NCBI GenBank assembly: GCA_023053545.1
Contig: JAKZAN010000002.1
Location: 9,110,790-9,174,789 of the forward strand
Source of the DNA: Lepidurus packardi
Lineage: Eukaryota; Arthropoda; Branchiopoda; Notostraca; Triopsidae
Direction of reading: 5' to 3'
DNA: 64,000 bases
Shown here: one piece after another, positions 1 to 21,668 of the stretch
How the letters are laid out: each line of letters opens with the position of its first letter
Numbering within the stretch: the first letter of the stretch is position 1
The notes under the pieces: model-generated
The model's database searches: none
Told to the model about the DNA's origin: nothing
The model's input: the letters and a program-made list of their open reading frames with translations, nothing else
Program-made: the position numbers and the translations under genes

Positions 1-2269
1 AGCCTTTTTGGAGAATCTCCATAAAGCAAATGCAAGGAGTACAACAAGGAGCTTGTGCATATGATTATGCATAGGTATGTGTGCTGTCATGCCAGGAATG
101 CCCGTTAGCTCGTTTTGGCAGCAGCAGGGGCCCTGGAGTTTTCCACCAAGGGGCTAAAGGGGGTCTCCCAAGAAGCATTCCAATGGAAAGGACCCCCGAC
201 CGGGTATTCTACCCATACCAACAATACCAATGATGGGGCCACACGACCTCAACTGCAGCTATAATCCACGCACAAATGCACTTCAAATAGTTGTTAATAA
301 CCTTGAATTTATCAGTCGTAATCCCGAGCTTTGTTTAGAAAAAAAAAACACACTACACTCCAATCTCAATCAGCCTGAACAGAAATTTTTCATGTAAAAA
401 GGAAATGACTTTTTTTAAGTAATAAGGGTTAGTGACAACTGGCCTAAGACATTGTCACTCGAATGACAGGTGCTGGTGCCAGTACGCCCATAATTTTCTT
501 TTCCAGACTTTCTGCTCTTCATTTCTTCCTCTTTTTGTGAGTTTTAGGCAAATAAAAAATAAGAGTTTCCAATTGAATAGGTGTGACACTGCTAAATCTA
601 TCCCCTATGCAATTTGCATAAAGCGTGTCACTGAGAGAACGTGTGGGGAATATTTGTTTGTGGTTTCCTTCCCATTCCACAAAAGGAAATACAGCCCATT
701 ACTTTTCTCCCGTGTCGTTGTTGTTCTATATCCGTACGAGTGGGACTGATTAATAGACCATCACCCGATACCTATACCAGCAGGTGCTACCCTTCATTCC
801 GATTCTCGGTGACAGAAGTCTAGACCCACTTACAAATGAATATTCTAAAGGACTACAAGCAGCTTGTTGCTGTACCATACCGTATACGAGAATGTGTACT
901 GTTAACAATAGGGGCGCATAATATGAGCTGATTTGTCTCACCGGATAAATACGCTGAAACTTTTATCTAACCCCAGGTCCGGATATGCCAGTAAAGTATT
1001 GTCAAGGGACGTGTCGAGCATTTTCTCTCTATATTTATATTTGTGTAAATAATAGGACCTTGTTTTGGGACCCTTTAAGTTGTCAGCGTTCAACAGAATG
1101 ACTCGATCCATGTTCTCGCCCCTCTCATACATCTCAAGTTCGGTTGGAAAAAAGTGTGTTAGCTCGGTTTGTAATATACTTGGCTTGCCACAATATAGAG
1201 AGCCACTTGGCTTCCGAATGACAGGTTAATGGCTTCAAGTATAAATAAGGCCCCGGGCTACAGTTTTTACTGCTCTTAATTGAAGGCACCGAAGGGCTGC
1301 TCAGAAAAGGAAGCTGGTCAACCTCGTAAACTTGAAAAGCGCAGCCAAATATAGTTAGCATGTTGGCTTTTCTTGTGAAGGGATGTGGTGCGGTGCGCGC
1401 GGATATTGAATAGTCGCAGCACGCTTGCTGCGACTGTCTCCAGGACGTCAATAGACTCCCAACCCGTGTTTTTAGGTCCCACACTGCGACTATATGATCC
1501 GTCTTTTACCGCTTTATAATTGCCCCCATATCGAGCTTTTGCCTCCTCGTGTCTCGTCAGATTGGTTTCGCACACCATGCTAAAATACTCCCCCAACCGA
1601 GTCATGCTGCTTTGCTCTCTAGGAACGATGGCAGGGGACACTACAACCTCAAGGACCTCGAAGCAGCAACAAGGCAGCAAGACAAGACGTATCTTTTTTT
1701 GGCTACTATTTTCTGAATCATGCCAAAAAAATTGTCTTGAACGAACGTGTGACCCCTCTCTGTGCTAACCAAATTATCCGTGAACTGGCGGCACACCTTC
1801 TTTTCCCCCAGGGAAAAACAAAGAATAATAAAACAAAAGAAGGTATAACTCCTCGATTTTACAGTTGTATAAAGCCCAAATGTGATTTGTTGACAGTAAT
1901 TTTAATCAAGTAAAAAAATTTTAAGTTTGTAAGTTTGTAGAGCAAGGTGTTTTTTGGCAAGAGTCCGGCCAAAGTTGCTGCAGACACTCGGGACGTTAGG
2001 ACGCCAGGACGCTCCTAACGACGCTTTAAGGAACCGAAAAATACAAACAACGTAAAACTCCCGTGCCGTGATTGGTCGGGGATGTGGATCATGAAACGGA
2101 GAGAAGCGTGCAGGTCTTCCAATGAACAAGGCGGGATGAATGCCGGAGGATAGTCTTTCCCCGCAGGAGGTTAAGAGGCGCGACGCGCGTTGCAACGAAT
2201 AGCGCGGCCCAAGAGCTCGGTCCCCGCTGCGCAAGGCATTATTCTCGAGTCCGGCGTCCTAGCGTGAGC
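1..2269. other. Upstream region and 5' UTR of the ZIC gene
   Basis: No recognisable protein-coding gene on either strand; the short open frames here show no family motif. The last few hundred bases are more GC-rich and CpG-containing than the rest and should hold the ZIC promoter and 5' UTR. They include an inverted CCAAT box (ATTGG near 2069-2073). I see no convincing TATA box close to the start. A perfect hairpin lies at 1412-1435. In the ZIC reading frame the last upstream stop is at 2123-2125, and the first ATG after it is at 2270. Confidence 0.6.
1412..1435. repeat. Perfect 10-bp inverted repeat
   Basis: AGTCGCAGCA (1412-1421) and TGCTGCGACT (1426-1435) are exact reverse complements around the 4-base loop CGCT. 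It lies about 0.85 kb upstream of the ZIC start codon. Function unknown. Confidence 0.8.
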
Positions 2270-11304
<9,035 letters not shown>

Positions 11305-11571
11305 CATCCGGCGTTTCGGTGAGCGATTCTCGCGATCCTGATTCATCACCTCCCCATGAATCGGCTTCGCAGCGTCGCTCACCGAATCGAAATCGCCGAT
11401 CCTCCTCTGATATCTGTGTACATAGTCCTGACTCTGAAAAAGAAGTCTTACCAAGTGGAATTGTGTTTTACTTTTTTCCTGTGTTGTCTGTGCTGCTCAA
11501 CGATTGCCCCACCAAGAACACTTTGTCTAACAAAAGAAGTTGAAAAAGTAATATTCAACACCAGAATGGGA

Positions 11572-11577
11572 AATAAA
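11572..11577 (+). terminator. Polyadenylation signal of ZIC
   Basis: A canonical AATAAA lies 268 bp after the ZIC stop codon, a normal 3' UTR length, and is the first AATAAA after the stop on this strand. Confidence 0.6.
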
Positions 11578-11595
11578 AGAAGCTGCCTACCCTAA

Positions 11596-11603
11596 TGACG
11601 TCA
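11596..11603. promoter_or_regulatory. Perfect CRE palindrome
   Basis: TGACGTCA, the full cAMP-response/CREB-ATF consensus, just beyond the ZIC polyadenylation signal. Further exact copies occur at 17667-17674 and 24829-24836. Confidence 0.3.
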
Positions 11604-12040
11604 CAAGACTCACAACAACACACACACAACATACACACCTTGTACCATAACTGCTCGTGATCCAGCTTTGTATAAATTTTTTCCTCCCTCCTCATTCTAT
11701 CTGTCTCAGATATTTCTCACTACATGATTGTGAATACCAAATGCAAATTGTCTTTACGTAAAGAATCATACGACCCATCGATCTTTTCATTTCGTCGCTC
11801 GTCAAACCTGATAATTAAACCCATTTTCTTTCAGAACTCGGATTCTTGGGATTCCTAAAATCGATTCAACAACTTTTGGTTGTTTATTCTTACTTTTGTT
11901 TTCGCTTATAGGCCTACAACTTTCGTTTTTTTTTATCCATGGGCAACGACCTCTTTAGCCAAAACTGTTTAGCACGACCAAGAGTCAGTCAGTCACGACA
12001 ATCTATTGAAAAATTTCTCTCTAAAGTCACAAAGCAAAAC

Positions 12041-12102
12041 GAGAAAGGGAGAGAGAGACAGATACAGAACGCGAGAGACAGAAAGAGAGAAAGAGGAAGA
12101 GG
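12041..12102 (+). repeat. Purine (GA-rich) tract
   Basis: An almost uninterrupted run of G and A with GAGAGA and AGAGAGAAAG units, broken by a few C and T bases. A similar tract lies at 14837-14890. Such tracts can bind GAGA-factor-like proteins in arthropods; here that is only a possibility. Confidence 0.6.
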
Positions 12103-14465
12103 CCTATTTACGATTGCAATGCTTGACGTACCGAGCAAAGAAAAAAATTGAAGTAATTTACGAGCCTAGCCAACAAAACAGTACAGAGTCGACTCGGAGT
12201 AACGGTCTTCGCTATGCCTAAGTCTATCTCAAGGCTTGGAAGCAAGGTGTTACCTTAAGCCATGGAAAAAAAAGGACGAAAAAAGATTGCCCAGGTGTCT
12301 TAAAAGTGTTAAGGACTGCAGCAGAATTTCAAAGCTGGCTTTGGATCCTGACTTGGCAACTTTCATTTACGCCATCTTTAATGCTGAGCAGCTCTTCAAA
12401 ACCTGTAGATGAGAGAAGCAGAAGAAAAAAGAGAAGAAAAAATCTTCGACATTCGTCCAGTTATATGGGGACGATGAGCGGAAGGCATCGAGGAGGCCAC
12501 TTTAGGTGATGCATTCTTTCTGAACGCTTACAAGCACCAAGTTTGACGCTTGTCAGGCGATTAGCTCCGTCTTGACAAGTGCCAAACAGCCTCTTTTGTG
12601 CCCGGATTCTTTCACTCCTTCATGGAAAGCGATCATCATCTTAAAAGACAAGAGCCCCACAGCCTCCCCAGGCCATATTTAATGCATCAATGTGGGGTAA
12701 GCATCAATTTAAAGAGCTCGTGCTAAACTTTTTTCTAACCTATGACAATACGAATCAATTATATTCTTAAATTCTATCTTCAATATTTTATTTTCATATT
12801 TACTTCATTTTTTATTATTACTTCCAGTTTAATTCTTAACACTCCACGTTTTCTTTGGAATTTTCCTTTTTCTAGAGTTTATTTTTGAAGCAAGGACAAC
12901 TGATTAGCTTAAGACAACTCATTAGGCTTTTTAAAACACTTGGAAAATGTTTTGATATGGTAAACGGGTGGTCCATGGGGATCACGGGAGGAATTTTCGT
13001 TGGCGCGTATTTCCCCCACAGCGTGAATGGAAACGTATAATCCTAATTCCTAAACTAAGCAAATTGGCCATTCCTTCTCCGAGTCCGCTGACACCTTGCT
13101 GGTCAAATTTGCATGAGATGAGAAAACACCAGCGTTTTTCCGAGGTGGCCATGTTCCCACGTTGTGTTCCAAGATATACCTATACAACAACGTTACTTAG
13201 TCGAACCCTTCCTCCGTCTCCGGTACCTTTCTATCTTCTCCCGAAGGAAAAACGAGAAACCAAGAGTTCTTCTCTTCTCTTCCACCAGGTCAGGGCTGTC
13301 AGGCTTACAAAATTGACTGCATACATAAAAAGCTTGTGCTTGGGACCCTTGAAAATGCGGATATTGTAGGGACCAGCTTTTCCGGTATTCTTTTTATTTT
13401 TTCTTTATTTTATTTACAACACGCGTTATTTTATTTTCAACAGCGTTTTCAAATTGTGCAGTGCTAAATAACTTATGTACTTGCACAATTTGCGGCCCGA
13501 CGTACGACGTTGCACTCGCCATGGATTGCGGAGACCGTCTTAACAGAAGCCCGTTTTTCTTAGCGGTGCAAAAGAAACTTTACAACCCCCCAACATCGAA
13601 AAAGCGAAGGAGGCGAAAGCCCCAGAATTAAGCATCCTCGACCAAACCTAAAGAACGAGCCCAACCGGGTCCATAATTCACCCTGGCGTACAGGTAAAAA
13701 GAAGAAGATAGAGAAGAGAACTAAAGAGAGAAGAAGAGACACCGAGGAGGACCTTTCAGTTTTTTAACAGCGACACCAAACATCTTAGGAATGCTTATGA
13801 TGGTTGATACCACATCCTCTTCCGTAAATCTTCCGTGGTGGATTTCCCTTTTTTCATTGTAAGGTTTCATTAGCCAATTTTTCCTTAATTTTCTTTACTT
13901 TTAATATCTTTATTTTTTTTTCTCAGCTTCTTAGAGTCATTTACCATGCTTACATTTACAGCCCCCAGGGCTTCCTAATCCGGCGCAGAATTAAAAAGAG
14001 GGAAAAAAAGAAGAGGGAGATGTATGGGCTAAACTATACACTCTATATAGCACCTGAGACGGTGAGATGTGAGGAGCTATCCATTACAAACCAACGCCTT
14101 GCCCATATAACATTGTGTGGTGTCCGTACGACAAGGATGAAGACAAACTGGCACTCCCCCCGCGCAGCGCAGCATTTCTCGGGGAAATCCATCTCCGTCG
14201 AGCAACTTATTACCTCACACAGTTAAAATACCCGTAGGGTGATGCCACAAGATCCCTTATAAAAACCCACTTGCGTCCTTTTTCGGACTCTCTTAAAATT
14301 AAAAATGCCATAATTCAAAAGAAAACAAGTTCAGAATTTCACAGAACCTTTTTTTTTGGCCCCTAACTTTTATTTTACGTATTGTGGGTTTTGTTGTTCG
14401 GTTCGTGGCCTTTTGGTGTACCCAAGTGGGGGTGCGAGTCCCAAAACATATTAGAAGCAGCAATA

Positions 14466-14485
14466 TTGTCACCTAGAGGTGACAA
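14466..14485. promoter_or_regulatory. Near-perfect 20-bp palindrome with AGGTGA half sites
   Basis: TTGTCACCT (14466-14474) and AGGTGACAA (14477-14485) are exact reverse complements separated by AG. The inner TCACCT/AGGTGA arms resemble inverted T-box half sites. The symmetry is plain in the sequence; the factor is a guess. Confidence 0.35.
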
Positions 14486-14836
14486 GCTATCAGTCCTCCC
14501 GTTTGGGGTTTGATTACGAGTTAACTAATGTGTGGTCTGGGCCGTAGCGAGATGCAGCAAGATGATAAGAGGTAAGGTAACTCGATAAGAAACACCCACC
14601 CACCCCACTCCCCCCCAAAAGTGCTGGGAGTCCCACTTACAGTATACAAAGTGGGTCTTATTGCCTTTGGGCCAAGGGGAAAAAAAGAAAAAAAAAGTTT
14701 TGAACATCTTTTAAAGCTGGTGTGGTGGACCGTCGATCAAGTCACCTGACTTGAATTGAGCAATGAGTCTGGCAGAGCCCGGGACATTTTTATACCTGTG
14801 GATATGCATCCCAAGAAAAAAAAAAGAACCAGCCTA

Positions 14837-14890
14837 GACAGAGAAAAGATAGGAAGAGAGAGACTGAGAAGTGCGAGAGAAGGAGAGAGA
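14837..14890 (+). repeat. Purine (GA-rich) tract
   Basis: A run of G and A with GAGAGAGA-type units, similar to the tract at 12041-12102. Low complexity, no coding potential. Confidence 0.55.
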
Positions 14891-15654
14891 CTTCTAATGC
14901 AATGCATTGCCTGGCCTCGTTTTACAACTGCAAAAGGCAACCTTGGGCATGGTGTAAAACAACTAAAACTATCCATCTTTGTAAATATGAAAGATATCAC
15001 ACTGTCTCAAAATACTTTCGTCTCATGATGGACTTGTAGGGTGTCTGAGCCCCCCAAAAATTTTGAGCTATTATTATTTATTTATTTTGATTTTTTTTTT
15101 TTTGGAGAAAAGGAAACACGAGTCGACCAAGGCGAAGAGGACCTCGCGTGCGGTGAAGGGGCGTGTTAAGTGCTATAAGTTTGGTGGATACATGAGGATT
15201 TGTAAGCTCCTTGTTTAACAGCAGCTTGTTGGTGAAAACTTTAAATGAATGCGGGCAGCCACGCCTACTTAGCTTAAACCTAACCTAATAAGCCTCTGCA
15301 AAGCTTTCCTCTCAAGGGCGGTGTATACATACAACAATCGGGAACGCATAACTCACGCCTCCTTCAGAAAACTCGGCGGTAATGAAGAACGGGGCTTCTT
15401 TTACCTTGATTCCTGGCTTTGCTTTTTACAAAATCCTTCAAAATCTTCAAATCAAGTAGCGCAAACAGGTGCTACACAACGTCAGGCAAAAGGACACTCG
15501 AATTCCATCTGGAATGAAAGGTAAGGACACGAATTATTACTCAATTTTTTTTTTTATATTTCTCAAATTCTAAGCCAAACTATTATTTTCAAAAATCTCA
15601 AATATTTCTGAAATTCTTAATCTAAATTATTACTCAAACATTTTTTTTATCGAA

Positions 15655-15704
15655 AATTATTTGGTTGACAGCATACTAATCTAAGAATTAGTTGGCTGAC
15701 AGCA
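15655..15704. repeat. Short direct repeat, 31-bp period
   Basis: The 19-mers at 15655-15673 and 15686-15704 differ at two positions and share the core TTGG-TGACAGCA. They lie in an A/T-rich patch that also repeats the word ATTATTACTCAA. Probably an old tandem duplication. Confidence 0.55.
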
Positions 15705-17250
15705 CTTAAACGACGACAATAGCCGTAGACCAATGCCGGTAATTTGTTAAGAAAACAAAATTGGATAATTATATTTCAAGACCAGCTAAATCTATAACAG
15801 ACAAGCCTGACTGCAAATTTTTCGAACTTAGAAGAAACGTCTCAGAAAATACTTTAGAATGTTTAGGAATTTTTTTTTGGCAAGTCGTCAATTCTTTAGA
15901 AATTTAAATAAATGACCACTAAGGTAAAAAGAAATAGTTTTTACCATTATTTCCATGTAAAAAGGCAATGGGAAAGAGTCCCCCTACACCTCGGATGTTA
16001 TATCTATCTATAAGGTATGCACACCATGAGCGATCCATGCTTGGGACATTCCAATGTCCTGCTCTAAATGAAGGCGGCTGATTTACGGGGCAGGGTCCCG
16101 CTCAGCCCGCCAGGTAACGCCTGCCACCCCAGGCTTTTAACATCTTGCCTTTTCTTTTTTTCTCAAACCTTTTTCTGCATTGCTGGGCTCATACACTGGT
16201 CTTCCCCTGGCTAAAAGGAATCCCAAGACGTGTTGCGTAGGCGCTATTTCTCGCTTTGCATTGCCTATTGCGTGCTTTCCAAGTGGCATCGGAATGCGAT
16301 TGGTATGCCATACTAAAAACGACCCTTGGGACTTGGCTCTTTGCATCTTTTGAGAGCACGTCACGATCACGGATGAGAGTGACGGGAGAGCTCGGAAGTA
16401 TTTTTTTTTTATCTCACTTGAATAAAACAAAGAAAAAGGAGAAAAAAAGATGAAGACATGTTAAGGAGTATCCACGTGCCTCTTTTAAACTCCTTTGCAG
16501 TTTTCTACGGAAGGTGATGAGCAAACGAGACTCGTCTTCAGCTCTTGGGAGCATTCCATAAAGCAATTTCCAAAACTGACTTGCAGCCGGAGTCGAAAGA
16601 TGACCCAACGCTTGATTACTGGCGGTGCAAGTCATCCTCGCGTCATTAACTGTACAGGGAAACAATCAAGTAGACAACCTCAAGCTTAAAGACTTTGCTC
16701 CTACAACAACAACGACCAGATGAAGTAGAGGAAAAAGCGCCAGGGAACACAGAAATGGTGCACATGAAAAGTTTTCTCATCACAAAACGAACCACACCTG
16801 TAACCCACTCAAAGGGATGTGTGAGTGTGAAGCATGACGTAAAAAAGACCTTCCAAACTGAGCTTCTTATCGCTGTCTGTTGACTGAAAAGCCCGATGAC
16901 AAGCTGTCCAACAACCCATTAACGTTCTTTTTTTACCCTTCAATCTCCCTTTAAAAGCTGAGACGCAAAGGTCAACGCTATACGACACTTGACAGTGCAA
17001 ATCGCTTTTTTGCAAGGAGTACATTACGAACTTAAGTACTAACAATACATTTATGTATATTCGCTCCCAGAACAGGCCCAACTCTAAACCTACTTTTAGC
17101 GCCAAGAATGAACTTTGTGGTTCTATGTACGTTTCCTTCCATAACAACTGCCTATAGCAACGTATCCATCACTACAACAACGAATATTCATCCATCTACA
17201 ACGCACTATTGCCGCTTGAGGGGCAAGAATGAATTTTGCGATCTTATGTC

Positions 17251-17356
17251 GGTTAAGGTAGGATTTGTAAGGTACGATCCACACGGAATCGGTTAAGGTA
17301 GGATTTGTAAGGTACGATCCACACGGAATCGGTTAAGGTACGACTCACACTGAATC
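17251..17356. repeat. 40-bp tandem repeat
   Basis: 17251-17290 and 17291-17330 are identical 40-bp units starting GGTTAAGGTAGGATTTGTAA. A shortened third copy follows from 17331 with an internal deletion, and a more diverged trace (TGTTAAGGCACC) begins near 17358. Just upstream, 17105-17133 and 17223-17251 form an imperfect direct repeat (CAAGAATGAA, then a TTTG-containing core). Confidence 0.85.
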
Positions 17357-19092
17357 TGTTAAGGCACCATTCATATTGATTTTTCTTATGTTTAAAGATA
17401 AATACCCCCCTCCATAGAGTACAAACATTGTATCCAATAAATATCTTCCAAACAGAGCAAGCAATATAGTTTCGAGGAATAGGTTTCTTTGGATCGCGCG
17501 CAAAGTTGTAATTAAGCTACTAAAAAGGAATTTCGAAAAATAGGGTCACGTAGCTTTCTGATATTCCGGGCCGGTGGTATCCGAGAGCTTGTGTTACTGT
17601 TTCAAGCATAGAATGAAACGGTAAGTATAGTAAACACGCACCGTAAGCCACGCCATAACACCTCTCTGACGTCATGATCCAATGTTTCCACGCCAGTAAG
17701 TCATGAAAGGCTCTTCAAGAAAATGTAGAATACATTTTTCTATTTTTAGAATAATGTAGACCACAAGCATAGATCCAAAGCCTGCATGTGATTTTCGGTG
17801 GCTACTGCACTTTTTAAAAACCGAACAGGTTTCCTAACGGAAAGGGGCGTTTTACCACGGAAAGCGTTGGGTTAGACCGTTAGGTTTGTATTTTTCCATG
17901 TGAAAAGCGCTCAAGTATAGAGAGGAACGTTTAGCCTCACAGACAGTATACCCAGCGAAGAATCATCCCTCGCGGAGAAGCCAAAGTCAAGAGGACAGGA
18001 GAAGTCATCACAGAGTCACTCCAAGGAGTCTTTGTTGACTTGCTTCGCATAGGGGGACTCATCTTCTCATCTTCCGTACGAGTACAAGGGCTATTATAGC
18101 GATGGGTTTGTATGTCTATGTATATGCGTGCGGCGCATCCCCTGGCCCTTTATAGAATAGCATACAGAACCGCGGAGAATCTCTTTCTCGCGTTGGGAGA
18201 GTTTATATTGTCATTGACACAATAGACCGTGACCCTATTGAACACGCATTGACCCTCTTCAAACCTTTGGCTCGCATGGCACCCAAGTACTCTTCTATGA
18301 CATAATGGATGGGAAAATGAGGATAAAAAGTCAAAAGAAAAACCTCTGCGATGCCCTGCATTTTGGGGAGTCTATCGTTCCTCAACTTGTTCTCGCGGTA
18401 AGAATTGCGGGGACAAAAGGCGACAATATGTGTGTTTCCCCATGATTAGAGCTTTTCTTGTCGGGATCTCCCAGTAAAACCATGCGACTTTTGCACTACC
18501 GCATCTTCCGTACCAAAAGCCCCTCCGAGAAAGTCGAGTGGCATTCTTGGAGTTCTGACGTCCTGACCACGCCTCTAATAGCGAGCACAAACTGTCTTTA
18601 AAGCATCTAAAGAAAAAAGGGGGGAGACAAAGTTTTCCAGAAACCCCTTTCGGGTGCTTCCTTATTTTTGACCAGTATTCCAACTGCGGTCGACCGAAAA
18701 GAAGTTTCTCTAGTTAGGTTCAAACTCTATTACAGTCCTGTCCCAGTCCCAAGTTCATTTGTCTTTCCAGTGGGCCTAATGGTTTCCAAGGTGGACACTA
18801 GGATTTGACATCGGAATGCTCCAAGATGTTGTAAAAGATATCCCTAAGCTAGCCTGTTTCTCCCCCCCCCTCTCCATCTTGATTTGCATAGTGACAAAAG
18901 TAACAACGCCCCCCAGCCATTTTCCCTTACAGACAGCCACCTACAGCAATTGTTTCTAATATAAATAAAATTCTCCTTTTTTCGTGCGAACGATTCAAAC
19001 TAAAGGAATTCCTGGCATTCTTTCTCTTGTAACATCAACTCAACAACGTGGCGATGCTAAACATGGGAAAGTACCCCAACGTCAACTGACAA

Positions 19093-19200
19093 ACGCTTAA
19101 AAAGGGGCGGGGCGGGACCACGAAGGGGGGCGTGTAACCCTACTGCCACCAGGTTAAGACAGGCAGGGGGTAGGGCGGCAGAAGGGGGCTAGGACGGAAC
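19093..19200 (+). other. G-rich patch
   Basis: Dense G runs (AGGGGCGGGGCGGGA, GAAGGGGGGCG, GCAGGGGGTAGGGCGG, AAGGGGGC) in otherwise A/T-rich DNA. The runs could form G-quadruplexes or bind SP/KLF-type zinc fingers. No gene is associated. Confidence 0.4.
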
Positions 19201-21541
19201 ACCCCACAACACGAAAAATTAAAGAGGGTTACGTTGGCGCTCGAATAACAACAATTCCCTTGCGAGAATTACTGCGTTTACAAAGCTTTGCGCCTGTTCC
19301 TGACAACTTCCAGCGTTAGTGCCACTGCCAGACTGAATGGGGATGCTGGGAACGTGCGTACATACTTTTCTAAATAGACCTTGGCGCATCCTGCATCCTG
19401 TTGACAATTTAAAACAAACGTGATTGACATTAAACAGCCCGAGATACCAAAACGAGAACACGTTTTCACGATCGTTTTGCTTTCTGTACGTTTCCAAAGA
19501 CGTAAAAAAATAAATAAAAAAAATTGAGCATAAAGCACTCTAGGGCGCTATGGTCACTTCCACATTTGCATATGACAGGTGGGGGAAGAGAAATCGACTC
19601 GGTTTCCATAAGTTTTATGCGGGGTTTGTGGCCGAGGAGGAATTCGCAACAAAAAATGAGCTACGAAAAGGGGTGCGGCTAGGTTCATGTATAGTACACT
19701 CCATTGTTGCTTGTAGACTTGTAGATATACGTTAGAGACCACGAGTAACCTGGCAAGTTCACCTTTCGCATTCTTGTCTGTTTCAAAAGATACTGATATG
19801 CTTCAATATCTTGTCTGTCTGTTTCTTCATTTCTATTTTCTTTATTTTTTTTCCACCTCGAGAACGTTATGTGGCGACTAAGCAAGCCAGGGCAAGTTTC
19901 CTTTTCGAAACTTTCAAGCTTATGGATGGGCCTGATGAGCAATGACAAGCCCCATTTGCATAGAACCATGACATACGGACCAACACGCACCGTGACACTG
20001 ACAAAGCACTCCGGTTTAGTCAGTTTCGTTACGTGGGCCACGAAATACCGAAAACTCAGTCAATTCTCTTGACTCTTCTCTCTCTTTTTCTTTTATTCTG
20101 TCTTTACCGTAGCGCATTTTCTCGTTCCCAATTAGATCCCGTAAAGTGTCAGGTGCTGAAAGATTTTTTGTACGGTCCCTTCTTCACTTTTTCTGCGTCT
20201 ATACCCCTGTCAACTCGCTTTCTATGCTAAACCAAACTAATTCCTTACCCCGTTAATCGATAGCTATTAGGCTTATGTATACCCTTTGCGTTTCAGAGGG
20301 GGGTGGGAAGATATTTACCATGAAATATTCCCTATAACCTAATCCTTCCGCGTCATAGGAGCAACAATAAAACACATGCTGTTCGCCTAGGAGCCCAAAG
20401 TCGCCCACAGTGACTCGTATGTCATTCTCTTGTCAAAAAATGTTCCAAATAACTTCAGTTTGAATTGCTAGAAAACTCACCAAATGACACTCGGAAAGCT
20501 TTTTGCAATTCACGTTGATCCCAAGGCCGATAAAACCTAGTTACTTAACTCCCCACAAAAAATAACAAATACATAAAAAACTGAAATAATAATACATATC
20601 TACTAATAATAACAATAATAAATACACTAAAGGAAGTAAAATAATGAAGGACCTTCCGTTGCGTTGAAACATTTTATATAGTTCAGGTTTTAAAAGAAAA
20701 AATCTTGGAGGAATATCAAGTCGTTTGCCAGCGATGCATGTATAGCAATTACAGTCAATAAAAGAGCCTATTTTGAAAGATAGCAAGTACAGTAAGGTAA
20801 GCGAGTTTTGATGGATGGAAGGGTCTTGAGCGAGAGCGATCATCTTTCTAGTCTAATGCAAACACCCTCATTGAACACGGAGGCAAAAAGCGAGAGAAAC
20901 AAGGTTCGTTTTCGTGTATAATGCATGGAAGCTGTACTACAAGAACACGAACCAGAAGTCTGCGGGAGTCCGCGACGCCTCCTTGGCCACAATGGGAAGG
21001 CCCTCTTCTGGAGTGTATATTGTTCGCCCAATTGACGGTACATAAGCGGTGGAAGGATTTCACCCTTTAATTGCCGCAAGTCTCGTTGTTTTGAACCCTC
21101 AGAAAACAAAAACAACTATATATACTACAGCCAATGAAGGCAGAATAATTTAGCCCCCAGCTTCTTACTGAAGCTTTCTGAGACTCGATAGGCCCATGAC
21201 GAATTACTAAAGCATCTCGCTGTGCAACCTCATTCAAGAGTCCCCAACAGCCCATCAGGTGTTACAATCAGGAAAATGGTACTAACTACCATCAAGTACT
21301 GTCCATCCACCGGAGGAAACGTGCACCAAAGGGGGTAAGAAGGTGGCAAAAGTTAATCGAGAGCCTCTTGAAGATTTGGTCTTTTCTTATAAAAAAAAAT
21401 TTTCTTCCCGTCAGTTTCTAACGCATTTTAACGATAATATTCCTATGTTATTCCAAAAATGTTCTATAATAATCCAATAATATTCTAAGAATAAACAAAT
21501 AGACAAATATATTTAAAATATTAAAGAATATATATAAACAC

Positions 21542-21668
21542 ATTCTAAGAATATTCGTTTCGAATATGATTTCTTAGAATATTTTTATATATTTTTCTAA
21601 GATTTTCAAATTTTTCTATTTTTCTTATTCTAAGAATATTCATTTAGAATATGACTTCTTAGAATATT
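21542..21668. repeat. Two copies of an AT-rich palindromic unit
   Basis: 21542-21583 and 21627-21668 are two ~42-bp copies, both starting ATTCTAAGAATATTC and ending TTCTTAGAATATT, 85 bp apart. Each unit is itself an imperfect inverted repeat of ATTCTAAGAATAT. A partial copy (TATTCTAAGAATA) lies near 21480. Confidence 0.75.
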
